Assembly (NCBI RefSeq): GCF_032854445.1
Contig: NC_088306.1
Span: 15,805,386 to 15,869,385 of the forward strand
DNA length: 64,000 bases
Reading direction: 5' to 3'
Origin: Liolophura sinensis
Lineage: Eukaryota; Mollusca; Polyplacophora; Chitonida; Chitonidae
In this document: piece after piece, positions 43,346 to 54,523 of the stretch
Numbering within the stretch: position 1 is the first letter of the stretch
Layout of the letters: every line of letters begins with the position of its first letter
Translations under genes and position numbers: made by a program
Notes under the pieces: model-generated
What the model was told of the DNA's origin: nothing
Databases searched by the model: none
Seen by the model: only the letters and a program-made list of their open reading frames with translations

Positions 43346-46300
43346 CCTCGTTTTACATACTGACTACACGAATATGACGGCCATATTGTTATTTGATATC
43401 CTCAGTAAGAATAAGCTGCATATATACCTTTAGTGCGACTGCATACGATTTCGGATGTCCTCGTGTGTCATCAAGGAGTGTGCGAACGGCGCCTTTTTTT
43501 CTCTCGAAATTTCGAAATTTTTCGACTCGTTTGCAACATGTGAACTTACTGTTGGGTCAGATCTAATAAGGTGATAATACAAAAACTAAAAATTTTGGCA
43601 GCCACGTAGCAAAAATTAATTTGCTACCAGCAGGCTTTATCCGCCTGCTTTGAGTGGGAAGGTTGTATTTCCAAGACGCGCGCGCAGTTCTTGAAAGAGG
43701 ACAAGTGGCGGAGGGGATCAAACTTGTTTATATTGGGTTACATTGGCTCACTTTTTGTGTTTAATAAATATGAAGCTTAAAGAATAGAACAAAATAGAAA
43801 TAATATTATAATAATAGTTCTAAACTTTCTTTCACATATACTGTATTAATATGAACAACAAAGACTGGCAAAACATGATTACTCATTTTACCAATCATCT
43901 TCAATATATCAACCGGATATCCCTCACATTGTTCAGTCCTTCTGTGACGCCATGACTATCATTGACAATGACAGAAGGATGGTGACACACAAAACTTGTG
44001 ACATCCTACCATCTATAGTGACGCAACAGTCGTTGGCAAGAGCCCGGTACATAGAAACCATTTCTGTGAACCCTCGCGTTCAAGAAAGATGAAGGTTTTT
44101 TTTTTGTTGCTTCAAATGGATCACAATCGTGTCTCTGGATAGTCTGAAGGAAGAGTAAGTATTGCTTTACCCTTTTATAGTTCTTTTAATGGCCACAATG
44201 ACAATAAACTGTTAAAAAGGGTGTTGTCTAGAGGAGTAACATTCTGTACTGGGTCCCGTCTCACATCCATTTTGGGCTATATTCCAAAGCTTTAATCTCT
44301 TTTGAAAAAAAACGTATTTGAAGCAACATGTAAAAACTTGTTTGAAATTGTTCCTTCAGGGCACACAATCAACAATCGAAGGATTTTCTGTGTACATTTA
44401 GGAGTTTAATATGGACTACAAGTTTAGGCTAAAAACCAGAATGCGATATTTTAGGTGTCTCTATATCAAAACCGATATCCATTTATCAAAACTGTGAATT
44501 CTATAAAATCAGTTAATGAATTCATAGGCAATTAGAAATATAATAATCAACTATATAGGCCTATGCCCTTGTGACTCCTTCTGCAGCATTAGGCTGAACT
44601 ACAAATGCATCTGAAATCTGTTTCGCTCTTCCCAGCTTAGCTTTCAGAAATACAGCTCTGTACTCTTCCATTCACAAACCGGGTGTTCGATCCCTTCCAG
44701 TGTGTTGTCCTCAACATGTCAATGCCGTACGCTACAAATACGTGTACGGGTGTGTGTACCTTCATCCTAAAATCATTCTGACTTCATTTCATGTAGAACT
44801 ACTAATGTGAATAACTTCACAACTGACATACGTGTTCGTGCCGCATCGAAAGCAAGCGAAACTTTTTCGATACGAGTCCGTCGCACCCTCGTTTGTGGTA
44901 GGTTTGGATTGAAAAGAAAGAATTTCACAGTGAAAAGGGTGATAGGCAACTTGTTTGCGAGTCTTAACATTAATTTTGGATTAAATAATGAATAGAAGAA
45001 ACTCTAAGTGCCTATTGTTAAAAAAAGGACGGGACTATGCTACAACTAAATTTTCGACAGAAGAGGAGAGTTCACCTTAGCAATGCAGACACGTGATTCG
45101 AAATTGGCGGTTTGCAAAGTTCGAATGCATCTGTCTGTTTGGTATTAATTTCGTTGGTATAATCGGCATTATTCCCGCATAATAATATGATACGAGCTGA
45201 AAATTACTTTAAGGTTACACAGAACCTGATTTTGTTCCGTACCGCTTTGAGGACAGCACTTGCAACATCGCTGAGTTACAGGTTTATGAAGGTAGCGATT
45301 CACAGCTGAGCTTAGAATATGATCAACTAATCTCAGAACTAAACTGCAAGCTGAACACGTCTGTTTTGTTGTGTCTAGGTGTAGAGAAGAAGCAACCCTT
45401 GAAAATGTTGTAAGAAGTGTTGGAGTATTTTGGGGGCTTCCAAGTCCCGAAGCACCCCGGTGGAAGACCCTTGTATGTGACTGGGGAAATCTGAAACCTC
45501 CGGATATGTGTTTTTAACATTGTACTTCACCTTCATTTGTCATTCGCTGAATTCTTCTGTGTTACTCAAAGAATTCATACGCTAACGGCAAAGAGCGAGC
45601 ATAGGTGAGGACACCCAGCCACCGTCAGTCGCTTCTGAAATATCAACTGTTAAGCAGACTAGCATTCACTTACTGTGTTCACAACAGGCATTAACGGGGT
45701 ATAGTGATATGGATGTGTCATTTAGAGTTATTATTTATACTTTTCTTATGAATTTGTAAGTTTTTGTAAGAGTATCTTTGTACTTGCGCTTAGGCCTACA
45801 AACTTTTGAATATGGTATGTATTTGAGTTATTTCCCTTTGCGCGAAAGCGCCCCCACCCCCCACTGCGCACTGATCAATATTGCAGACTGCACGCACTGT
45901 TGCACTGTAAGAAACTTGTAAGTTTTGTACAGTAAATGCTAAGAGAATCACTCTTCAGGTAATTTAGATCTTCATTTTATCTTATTTAATGTAAAGCCAA
46001 TGCATTATACGCATATTTTTCACTCAGTAAATTTGCTACTTTATTATATTTTCACAGCAGCGTTCGCTGTTGTTTTAAACAGGATAATGAGTAGGCCTAC
46101 ATTGTGTTTTCTAGAGTTAAGTGTTTGTCTAGATATGTTTTGTATCATAAATAGGAGATATTTTCATTGAGTGAGAAGTTCACAGAATGTGGTAATGCAT
46201 TTATTTTCTTGTAATTCTTTAACTTGGATAAGCATATTCCTTAGATGACTGGGGTAGTGCAGTGATTTAAATGATATATAGCGCTGTTGTAGCATAATGT

Positions 46301-46768
46301 TGAGTAACGTGTTTTGATTATATCGTGTAAGAGTTGTTCCCCACGAACTGATATTTTATTGGATTGATCGAATTTGATTAGGTCTACACGTATTTTGTTA
46401 CTTTCCTATGTATACTATAAAGTTTGAATGGCTGTTTTAGTGGACGATCTTCATGATACGTACCTTCACAAGATTTGGGTGATAATGACAGTATTTTTTG
46501 TGCGTGTGTCTGTTTATTTACGTACACAAGTAATCGTGGTCTCATTGACCATAATTACATAGTACAGGTGCGTGCGATGTACATTTGATTTAATTCCGTA
46601 TCACTATTCTGATATATTGTATAATTTCTGCATTTTACAGAACTGATAACCAGCTGCCGAACTGATTAACAAACTCTCTGTCACGTCGTGCACGCTGAAT
46701 GAACTGTTCCTGAAATATTCTCTCCTACTGGGCATTTTATATCAGTCAGGATTACACGCCTCAACCAG
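43346..46768. other. Long interval without recognised genes
   Basis: About 3.4 kb with no exon I could support. Open frames at 44.8-45.0 kb and 45.3-45.5 kb are open on one or both strands but carry no recognisable motif or convincing splice sites. Confidence 0.4.
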
Positions 46769-46952
46769 TATGCTTAAGAAATAAAACGTGGTTTACCATG
46801 CTCAAATCACAAAGATAATGCACAGCAGACGGGAGTTGCCCACTGTTTGAGAACTCGGGGCCGCTCTCGAGGTCTCAAGCTATGGATACCTCCCGCCTAT
46901 TGTCTTGGTGATTTGAGCATGGCAAGCTACGTTTCAATTCTATTCCAACATA
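46769..46952. mobile_element. Long imperfect fold-back (palindromic) element
   Basis: The left arm (with ACCATGCTCAAATCACAAAG at about 46796) and right arm (CTTGGTGATTTGAGCATGGC at about 46903) are reverse complements over some 80-85 bases with scattered mismatches. The centre lies near 46860, around GGGGCCGCTCTCGAGG. There is no ORF; it is consistent with a fold-back MITE or a transcribed hairpin. Confidence 0.7.
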
Positions 46953-47389
46953 CCATTATGAAATAATGGAGCTATTAGTGGGGGAAAATAACGCCGAAAA
47001 CAATCGATTTCTCCCTTTTGTTAATATTTAACGGTCTAGGTTGTGTTGATTCTCGGCAAGTCCATGCCAATGATTGGGAAATAAATCATCCAATCAGCGC
47101 GAGGCACGTGACAGTTATTGACGAATAAATCAATACACATTTCCCACTAGCAGCTCTCGATGTCAGTTTGAGATCTCACTTCGAACATAACAGTTTTGCG
47201 ACGACAGAGGGATGATGATTTTAAGTCGAACTAATAAGAAAAAACTGTTGGAAGTGAACGATTTATTTCGTGGAGAAATTTGTGAACTCAGTTGAAGGTT
47301 AAATAGAAGGTGCTTCCTGAGATGGTAGCGTTGCCAAGAATTTGATGACTATGTGGAGCGGATTTCGCGAAGCACTCTTAACGTTATGT
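46953..47389. promoter_or_regulatory. Possible promoter-like region (CCAAT and E-box cluster)
   Basis: Between 47065 and 47115 are CCAATGATTGG, ATCCAATCAGCG and GCACGTGAC. No downstream gene could be identified, so this is only a motif cluster. Confidence 0.2.
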
Positions 47390-47871
47390 TCACTTAACCA
47401 CCAGGGCGACCAATACTGTAGGCATTATGTCGTCATGGTAGTTGAGAGCTCGTAACGTTAAGGGAGCCAGGCCTACTTCTTCAACTCTGGTCACACTCCG
47501 TGTCTGTCTGACGGGTATGGAGCCAGGCGCGCTGATATAAGTCACACGGGCATCCGACGACTGGGAACAAATAACGGTTGAGTGTAAAACACTGCTCAAA
47601 GAACGGCGTTTGTTTTTCAGACGGCCTTTATGCAACTTCCTAGACTCGAATCGTCCCGGTGGCCATTTGCCGACATTATCCCATGTATTCCAACAAAGGC
47701 TTGGCTCAGAACAGTTGGTGCAGTGGCTCGAAGACAGTGGTTTGTGTACCGCTGACTGAGTCCTGCATTACGGGAGATGTCGGCCATCAAGCTGTTTTCT
47801 CCCATCGCTTGCTTGTAATACCAGCAATCCGCCGCTTTTGGAGAACGTTGAAAAAAGGCATCGTTACCCAT
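47390..47871 (-). pseudogene. Crypton-type tyrosine recombinase remnant (DUF3504-like)
   Basis: On the minus strand 47871-47617 encodes a fragment with AFFQRSPKAADCWYYKQAMG and YTNHCLRATAPTVLSQAF, then SANGHRDDSSLGSC. The YTNHCxRAT and GHR blocks are the signature of the C-terminal catalytic domain of Crypton recombinases and of the domesticated DUF3504 proteins (ZMYM, QRICH1, KIAA1958). The His and Arg of the first box and the GHR are present, but the position expected for the nucleophilic Tyr is Cys. The frame then breaks; the continuing similarity (KNKRRSLSSVLH) is in the next frame (47635-47390). No start, upstream part or element ends seen. A dead transposon fragment is the best reading. 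Confidence 0.7.
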
Positions 47872-48199
47872 GCGCTTTTCCAGATATAGTACCTAGATGC
47901 TTGTTGTTTGATGTCACCTCTTTATATCTCACACACGGGATAAGTGCGTATTGCCCACATGATGTCAGTGATGGTAAATATTTCACCTTTAGACTTAACT
48001 GCCTGACGAATTATGTGTAAATTCATTTTGCCTTTGTCCTCGAAAAATGTGAGGGGTCAAAGTTTAAAGAAAACAGACGTTTTGACAGTGTAGTGTTTAG
48101 TACATGTGTACATGTAATATGTTAGTGCACGTAACCTTTGACGTGTAACGCATTGTATTATGGGGCATCTGAGCCGAGCGACATGCCATGACATGCCAA

Positions 48200-49371
48200 A
48201 TTAAATAAGATTTCCACACCAGTGGACGAATTATGAGGTAGCATCACAGCTAGACAGGGAGACATCTCATTACAGATGTTCAGTGTTGTTAGCGTGTATC
48301 GGGGAGGATGCCATGCAAGTTTACGACGGTCTTCCATTTTTGAGCCAGGAAGATCAAAGTGACCTTGACACTGTTCTTAAGAAATTCGAGGATTTTTTCG
48401 TGCGACGCGTACATTGCCACTCTGAGAAAACTGGCAAAAACCTGCAATTTTGGCCAGATGGAAGATAGAATGCTATGTAATCGTATAGTTGTTGTTGTGA
48501 GAGAAGACCCGATTCGTGAAAAGCTTCTAGAACATAGAAAAACTCACACTAGCTCGACGCGTAGAAATCTGCAGAGCTTACGACGCGACACCGGAGGCGT
48601 CGCTGACCTTAGCCGACTGAATAGCAATCAACCTAAAGTACAGCGACGATCCAGGAAGCAAAATTACAAGCTAGGGAAGAAAACTTGTCAACGATGTGGA
48701 AGGTAACCACATAGTTATGACAAATGCTCCCGCAGTTAAAGACGCCCAGTGTGATAAATGGTGCAAATGGGGACATTTCGCAGCCCGGTGCCCTACACCA
48801 CCTTCAGTCAGTGCAGTTCAGGATGACGAGGATTTAGCATTCCTGGGACCTGTAAGTGTCGGGACCACTACTCCGTGGAATGTTGAACTGAAAGTACATG
48901 TAGGTGACTGTGTCGATCAAGTTATTTTGAGAGTCGACACTGGTGCATACGTGACAGTTATTCCGTCAAACCTTTCTCCCCGTCTGAAGGTGAAGCTTAA
49001 TAATTCGCAGAAGAAGTTGTTTGGTTTTGGTGGAAAGGAGCTTTCCGAACTAGGACATTTCACTGCAGTGCTCCAAACGTCAAAGCATTCACCTACGCAG
49101 ACTTTGTATGTAGTTCAAGGTCTTATAGAGCCTTTGTTCGGCCGGCCACCAATTACCGAGCTTGAATTACTTCTGCGTGTGAATGCGGTCGACAGTGAAA
49201 ACTCAGGTCACAAATATAGAGACCGTTACCCAAAGTTATTTTCTGGGTTTAGGAAGCTGAAAGAGACTTATAAGATTTGGCTTGCGAAAGACGTGGTTCC
49301 TTTTGCCATAACGTCACCGACACGTCTTGCATTACCATTGATGACAAAGGTCAAGGAGGCGTTACAGCTCA
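48200..49371 (+). mobile_element. Ty3/gypsy retrotransposon remnant: broken gag, protease, start of RT
   Basis: Gag-like sequence (48200-48470, then another frame to 48706) with a capsid-like segment and a zinc-knuckle region whose first Cys pair (CQRCG) and second knuckle (GHFAARC) lie in different frames; in the second knuckle one Cys is displaced. From 48696 a 257-codon frame holds an aspartic protease (VDTGAYVTVIP) and the N-terminal approach to reverse transcriptase (YPKLFSGFRKLKETYKIWLA). The frame ends at 49470 after running into a SINE. There are frame changes near 48400 and 48700, no RT core, RNase H or integrase, and no LTRs found. It is inactive. Confidence 0.8.
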
Positions 49372-49542
49372 TTCTGGCCTCCTCTTCTGTCGTGGGTGGG
49401 AAGTTTTGCAGCAACCCACGGATGGTTGCAGGTTACCCCCGGGCTCTGCCCGGTTTCATCCCACCATAAAGCCGGCCACCATCATATAAGTGAAATGTTC
49501 TTGAGTACAGCGTAAAAATCCAATCAAATAAATATACAAAGC
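49372..49542 (+). mobile_element. SINE 3' half abutting the gypsy remnant
   Basis: Forward fragment: GGGCTCTGCCCGGTTTCATC, CCACCATAAAGCCGGCCACC, CATATAAGTGAAATGTTCTT and tail CAATCAAATAAATA. The end of the retroelement frame reads into it. Confidence 0.85.
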
Positions 49543-50439
49543 CACACAATGCTTTCAGATCACAGTATATCAACTGGATAGCCTAAACATTTCTATCTCT
49601 TGTGTATAATCATTTTAAACGAAAGTGTCTAGAATGAATAGTTCCCGTCGTAGACGTATACCTGTCTGTGTTGAAAATGAAAGCCCAATATTTTATTTTC
49701 TTAAAATACCGTTATCTAGAGCAATGAAACAGACCATTTAGAAGACCTATTGCCTGTAGAAGTTATACGGTAGCCACATGGTGCCAGCTAGGTATATTTT
49801 GATGAGAATGGCCTCGAAGCGGAAAAAAAACGACGTGAAAGTTATGTTCATGTGCGTACACAAAATAGTTTATAAATCATGTCAATAGAATTATTGTTCC
49901 AGTATTCCACTAACCAGATTTTAAGATTTCTGTAATGAAAGAAGAAATAAGAGTAACTTTTAAAGTGTATAACTTTGCACAGAAAAGCGAAATACGTGTT
50001 TTTCTGTTGTTGTGGGTTTCTGGCTTACATTTCATACTCACATTCACAATTTCGTGTTGAATTTTAAATCCTCACATTACAAATGTAATTGTTCAATAGG
50101 GAAATTGTCAAGACGGAAACTTCGAAGAGTAATCCAGAAAAGGGCAATTCACCGAGGTAAGCTACATAGATATAGGAAACTGTTACAAATAATGAACATA
50201 TAATTCTTAGCCTCGGTTTGTGAGGCCATTAGATATTCTATCCTGTGAATGCGGCCCTTAAAGGCTTCCAGGGAGGATAAACAATCAGCCGTATTTCAGT
50301 CTGTGAAAAAGTCTAAAAACAAAAAAAAATATACACAGATGAGTGTTTTCTGGTAAGATTTGCACTCATCTGTCTGATAATGATCATGATAACTTCAAGT
50401 TGCCTTTGATCAGTTGAGGTTCAATTCCGGCCTTGGACA
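49543..50439. other. Non-coding interval
   Basis: No gene, array or mobile element recognised. Confidence 0.35.
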
Positions 50440-50632
50440 CGGAATCCACAAATTCTTCCACTCCCATTCTTTGTGGAGCCTTGATGACAAGTCTATCGTT
50501 CGTCTGTAAGTTACCAAAGGTCAGTGGTTTAACCCGAGGAAACCCATCTCTTCCACCCTTATATGATCGCCATCGTAGATAAATGATACACTCAGCATGG
50601 CGTTAAACGACGATCATATAGATAAACCAAGT
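50440..50632 (+). mobile_element. Second-type SINE tail fragment
   Basis: Forward: AACCCGAGGAAACCCATCTC, TTCCACCCTTATATGATCGC and CATGGCGTTAAACGACGATC; related to 37690-37830. Confidence 0.55.
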
Positions 50633-52249
50633 TCTCTTTACCAATACAATTTACATATTATTTAAGACATACACAAAGGCCTTCGCGGAAGACGTTATTT
50701 CTGTAGTTTACATGCCGCTGTTCTGCAGTATATATCTCTGATGACATGCACAGATTTTGTTATGCACAAGGCGTAGTAAGTTTAGCTCATACAGGTTTTC
50801 TTTCAATCAAAGAAAGAAAGTTGGTGCCTATCAGCCTGCCCCCAATGTTGCCAGCCCCCTCCAATGCAAACTGAAAGTTTGGTCCTTTCAATAATCCTTT
50901 CTGTATATTTGTGTTAATTATATTTTTAAACTATATTTTGTCAAAGAGCTTTGTATGATAGATTTCATTTCTGCAGTTAAGAAAATGGCCTTATCAGAAG
51001 TGAATATTATACAAAATATCAGTGTATAGAGACTTCATACGAAATATTTTATTTTGTCGTGTTGACCCCCGTCTTACATGTGATCGCCAAGATGGAAAGA
51101 TACATATAAAGCACATGAGTTTATAAGTGCCTGAATATCCACATATGTCTCTCTGCTGATTTATTGTCATTTCACTGCTGCCTCACTAACGCTTACTTAA
51201 AGAATAAATCATCCGATCAGAATACGCAATCACCCAAAAGTTATCTACTCATGTGATTTTTTCTTGAGTTAAACCCTTGTTGTTTAAAACAAGACTACTT
51301 ACAGTCTGATGCACTGCTCTTTTACTTCTTTATTTCCAGTTTACACCAAAGGGCTAAAAAAAAGGTTCCAGGAACTTTTGCTCGGACCGGTAGAAACAAA
51401 ATTTATGGCTATGCGCCGTATATTTGGGACAGACTTCAAAATGCTCAATGTCCCTGAATCAGCTGTCAAGTGGACTTTTGCAGCATACCCATGTGTAACC
51501 CCCAAATTTTTAGGGGTCTGCACTTTGGGGGTCAGATTTTCCGTGGTCCTGGCCCCGGCCCCAAAAGAGGGCATAAACGTACAGGTACAGCGTCTGGGAC
51601 CGGTAAAAGGTTTGGTACGGGAGGTGACGTATCAGACCTACCATGATACGTATGAAGGGTTTGGCCTCAGAGGTGAGAGTTCAGCGGTCTTATATAGTTC
51701 CAAGTAGGTATGGTATCTCACCAGTTCTTCAGCAGGGAGTTTTTCACCGATGGCCTTCCTTTGTTAACCCTACCTGCTGAACAGCAGTCAGGTATACAAG
51801 TTTGTCACCCTCGTGTATAAATTTCAGTTTTTAATTCACTCAAGTTTGAGAGATACTGCTTAGGCAATACAACAGTACTAAAAATAAAATGTAAATCTTT
51901 TATTTGTCGTGCCAGTTTCTAACGACCTTGTACAGTTGGTTTCCGGCCTTGACCTTAATACCCCTTATGTGGCTCCCTCTAGTGTCGACCCCTAGAAACT
52001 CTGCCACCATGAACCTATTATTCATCCCTTCCTGTATATTGTATCATAAATAATACATCTGTTTATTACTATCTTTTTCTTTCACTTTGAGTTGAATGGT
52101 TCGTATAAAAGTTATCATACCGGTTTAAAACAAGGATGGTTTCTCTTTGGTCTCTGTATATATTCGAAGACGCTAGAGTCTGTTATGATTTAAAGACAAG
52201 ATGGAATTCGAAAAAGTTGATAAGGTTATGTTATGTTCTTTAATTCAGT
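50633..52249. other. Interval with one unassigned ORF
   Basis: A 132-codon plus-strand frame at 51309-51707 follows an acceptor-like TTTATTTCCAG. Its protein has no motif I recognise and the minus strand is open too. Nothing else supported. Confidence 0.3.
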
Positions 52250-52385
52250 TTTGCTTTTTTAACTGATGTTTAACGCCGAATACTCCAGAATTTATATGAC
52301 AGGGTCAGGTTAAGTTTAAGACTGAAGGAAACCGGTGGGCCTGTAGAAAACCAGATATCTGACAAACCTTCTAACGTAAATCCGC
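52250..52385 (-). mobile_element. Diverged SINE tail, reverse
   Basis: AACTGATGTTTAACGCCGAA, TACTCCAGAATTTATATGAC and a GAAGGAAACCGG block. Followed by a G-run and poly(T) (52430-52500). Confidence 0.5.
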
Positions 52386-52427
52386 CGCCAAAGCAGCGAA
52401 ATCCTTTCGAAAGGTATGATGCGTTGT

Positions 52428-52500
52428 TTTTTTTTTTGGGTGGGGGTGGGGGGGAGGGGTGAGAGCGTGGGGGATCTTTTTTTTTTTTTTTTTTTTTATC
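52428..52500. repeat. Poly(T) and G-rich low-complexity run
   Basis: T-run, then GGGTGGGGGTGGGGGGGAGG, which can form a G-quadruplex on the plus strand, then a T-run of about 20. Confidence 0.9.
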
Positions 52501-52675
52501 CATAAATCTGATCTAATGTCTCTATCCGGTTTTCTTCAATTCATAAAGCAGACCTGATGTCTCTATTCAGTTTCCTCCAGCCGATGCTTATGCTTGGCTT
52601 AATGTCTATATCCAGTTTCCTCCCTCCATGTTTGGACTTCACCTAATGTCTCTATTCATTTTCCTCCCTCTATGA

Positions 52676-52795
52676 TTTATTTATTTATTTATTTGATTGA
52701 TGTTTTACGCCGTACTCAATAATATTTTTCACTTATACGACGGCGGCCAGCATTGTGGTGGGAGGAAACCGGGCAGAGCCCGGCGGAAACCCATG
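52676..52795 (-). mobile_element. SINE fragment, reverse
   Basis: (TTTA)n tail, GATGTTTTACGCCGTACTC, ACTTATACGACGGCGGCCAG and GGAGGAAACCGGGCAGAGCC. It is cut at CCATCCGCAG, where a different SINE begins. Confidence 0.85.
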
Positions 52796-52990
52796 ACCAT
52801 CCGCAGCCTGATGGTTGGTAGAGCGTCCGCTTCGGGGGCTGTAGATCCAAGGCCAATCCTGGGTCAGGTCACACCTTAGACTTTAAAAGAGGAAGTTGTA
52901 GCTTCCTCGCTTAGCGTTCAGCATTAAAAGCATAGTGCAACGAATGGTTGATCCGAATCAGTATAATGGCTCGGGCGGGGCACTAGTTAA
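52796..52990 (+). mobile_element. A different tRNA-related SINE, forward
   Basis: Starts with a tRNA-like A-box (TGATGGTTGGTAGAGCGTCC) and carries a body with GCTTAGCGTTCAGCATTAAA and CAGTATAATGGCTCGGGCGG, blocks I associate with another molluscan SINE. The body is unlike that of the common SINE. Confidence 0.6.
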
Positions 52991-53119
52991 AAGAGCAGTG
53001 GAAATCCGTCCAGCAACAAGGAGGCACATTGAACGTAGATGCACTCAAAGGACTCTTTCGTCGTCATATGACTGAAAAATTGTTAAGTAAGAGATTAAAC
53101 CCTAACGTACCCTAACATC

Positions 53120-53540
53120 TCCGTACGAGCAAAATGTCTTTTTATTGCATGGTCGAAGTGGAGGTGTAGCGTCAAAAATAACATAATTTACACAGAGGCA
53201 GGGTGTCGGCTACCCAGTCCCGCATTTCCAAGGAAAAAAAACTGATTCAGCACACCTTGGCATCACTGATCGCACAAAGGTGAACAATAAGTATAGTCTT
53301 CATTTTTGATACTCTCTCTCCATCATTCACGGATTTGATAAATTTGGCCCCTGTCCACCTTCTCGCTGCGTTTGGAGCAGCGGCTTTCCCTTGTTGGCAC
53401 AGTGACTTTGCACTACAGCAGCAGGTAACAGCTAACGACAGTGCAGTCGAGTCACTTATCTTTGTGGGTTATGTGAATTAGCCATCTATATCAGATCTGT
53501 GTGCTCTTTCAAGAGGCAGTAGATAGATGGAGGGCAAGTT
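53120..53540 (+). repeat. Dispersed repeat, copy C
   Basis: Closest to copy B (42240-42680): GGTCGAAGTGGAGGTGTAGC, CACAGAGGCAGGGTGTCGGC, GCAGGTAACAGCTAACGACA and TCTTTCAAGAGGCAGTAGAT. No ORF. Confidence 0.75.
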
Positions 53541-53556
53541 TTTATTTCCTACGTTT

Positions 53557-53705
53557 ATTTGAATGGTGTTTTACATGATGCTTAGAATTTTCCAGTATAG
53601 TACAACCGCTGGATGCAAGCATTGGTGTGTTCGTGTGGATGGAGGAAATCGTTGAAAGTTTCGAGAAAACCAACCAGCGATACCCAGGTGCATTGCAATT
53701 GCACC
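53557..53705 (-). mobile_element. Diverged SINE, reverse
   Basis: TTATTTGAATGGTGTTTTAC tail and a GGATGGAGGAAATCG block; the middle is poorly conserved. Confidence 0.5.
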
Positions 53706-53769
53706 GTCTTTAGTCATCGACATCTTGGTTTGAGATATAGCATAGGCTGACCTACTTGTCAGGTGATGA

Positions 53770-53945
53770 ATGAATTTATTTATTTATTAATTTGATTGGT
53801 GTTTTACGAATGTTTTTCAAGAGTATTTCACTTACACGATGGCGGCCAGCATTATGGGTGAGGAAACCGGGTAGAGACCGCGGGAAAACCACGACCACCT
53901 GTCGGTTGCTAACAAACCTTCCCACGTACTGCCGGAGAGGGCTGG
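53770..53945 (-). mobile_element. SINE, reverse, head missing
   Basis: TTATTAATTTGATTGGTGTT, TCACTTACACGATGGCGGCC, GAGGAAACCGGGTAGAG and CCTTCCCACGTACTGCCGGA in order. Confidence 0.85.
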
Positions 53946-53994
53946 TGTTTGTAATGTACTGACAGCTGTACGAACGAGAAATAGCTCTCGATAT

Positions 53995-54130
53995 TTATTT
54001 ACATGATTGGCCCTTACAGCGTTGCACTCATGAATATTTTTTATACATCACTTTAATAATGGTGTGATGGAAGTTGGAGTGCTTAGAGTAAACCACTGAC
54101 CCCCGCTAGATACCGGGTAACCTCCTGACT
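53995..54130 (-). mobile_element. Diverged SINE fragment, reverse
   Basis: TTTATTTACATGATTGGCCC, TTGCACTCATGAATATTTTT and a short diverged body. Confidence 0.45.
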
Positions 54131-54216
54131 TAAAGCCACAGCATGCGGTAGCAGCCATATAACAGGCTGGTTCGATTCTGCAACATGTACTTCGTCTCAC
54201 AGGAACGGGTAATCAT

Positions 54217-54512
54217 TTATTTACTTATTTGATTGGTGTTTTACGCCGTACTCAAGAATATTTCACTTATACATTTTTTCACTTATACATTATTGGTTCT
54301 TCGACGGCGGCCAGCATTATGGTGGGAGGAAATCGGGCAGAGCCCGGGGAAACCCACAACCATCCGCAGGATGGTGGCAGACCTTCCCACGTACGACCGG
54401 AGAGGAAGCCAGCATGAGCTGGACTTGAACTCACAGCGACCGCATTCGGTGAGAGACTCCTGGGTCATTACGCTACGTTAGCGCGCTAGCCGACTGAGCC
54501 ATGGAGGCCCCT
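54217..54512 (-). mobile_element. Full-length SINE with an 11-bp target-site duplication
   Basis: A complete reverse copy from tail to tRNA-like head (GGCCTCCATGGCTCAGTCGG on the minus strand, a good A-box context). CGGGTAATCAT is present on both sides (54206-54216 and 54513-54523). A short internal duplication of TTCACTTATACATT occurs near 54265. This is the reference copy for the family in this window. Confidence 0.93.
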
Positions 54513-54523
54513 CGGGTAATCAT

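Noticed and set aside
44773-44995. Overlapping frames on both strands
   Set aside because: Short, symmetric between strands, no motif or splice support.
51309-51707. 132-codon open frame with an acceptor-like upstream sequence
   Set aside because: No recognisable motif, opposite strand also open, no partner exon found; insufficient to call a gene.
35622-54512. tRNA genes suggested by A/B-box motifs
   Set aside because: The motifs sit in the heads of SINEs with attached bodies and A/T-rich tails; no complete cloverleaf was found.
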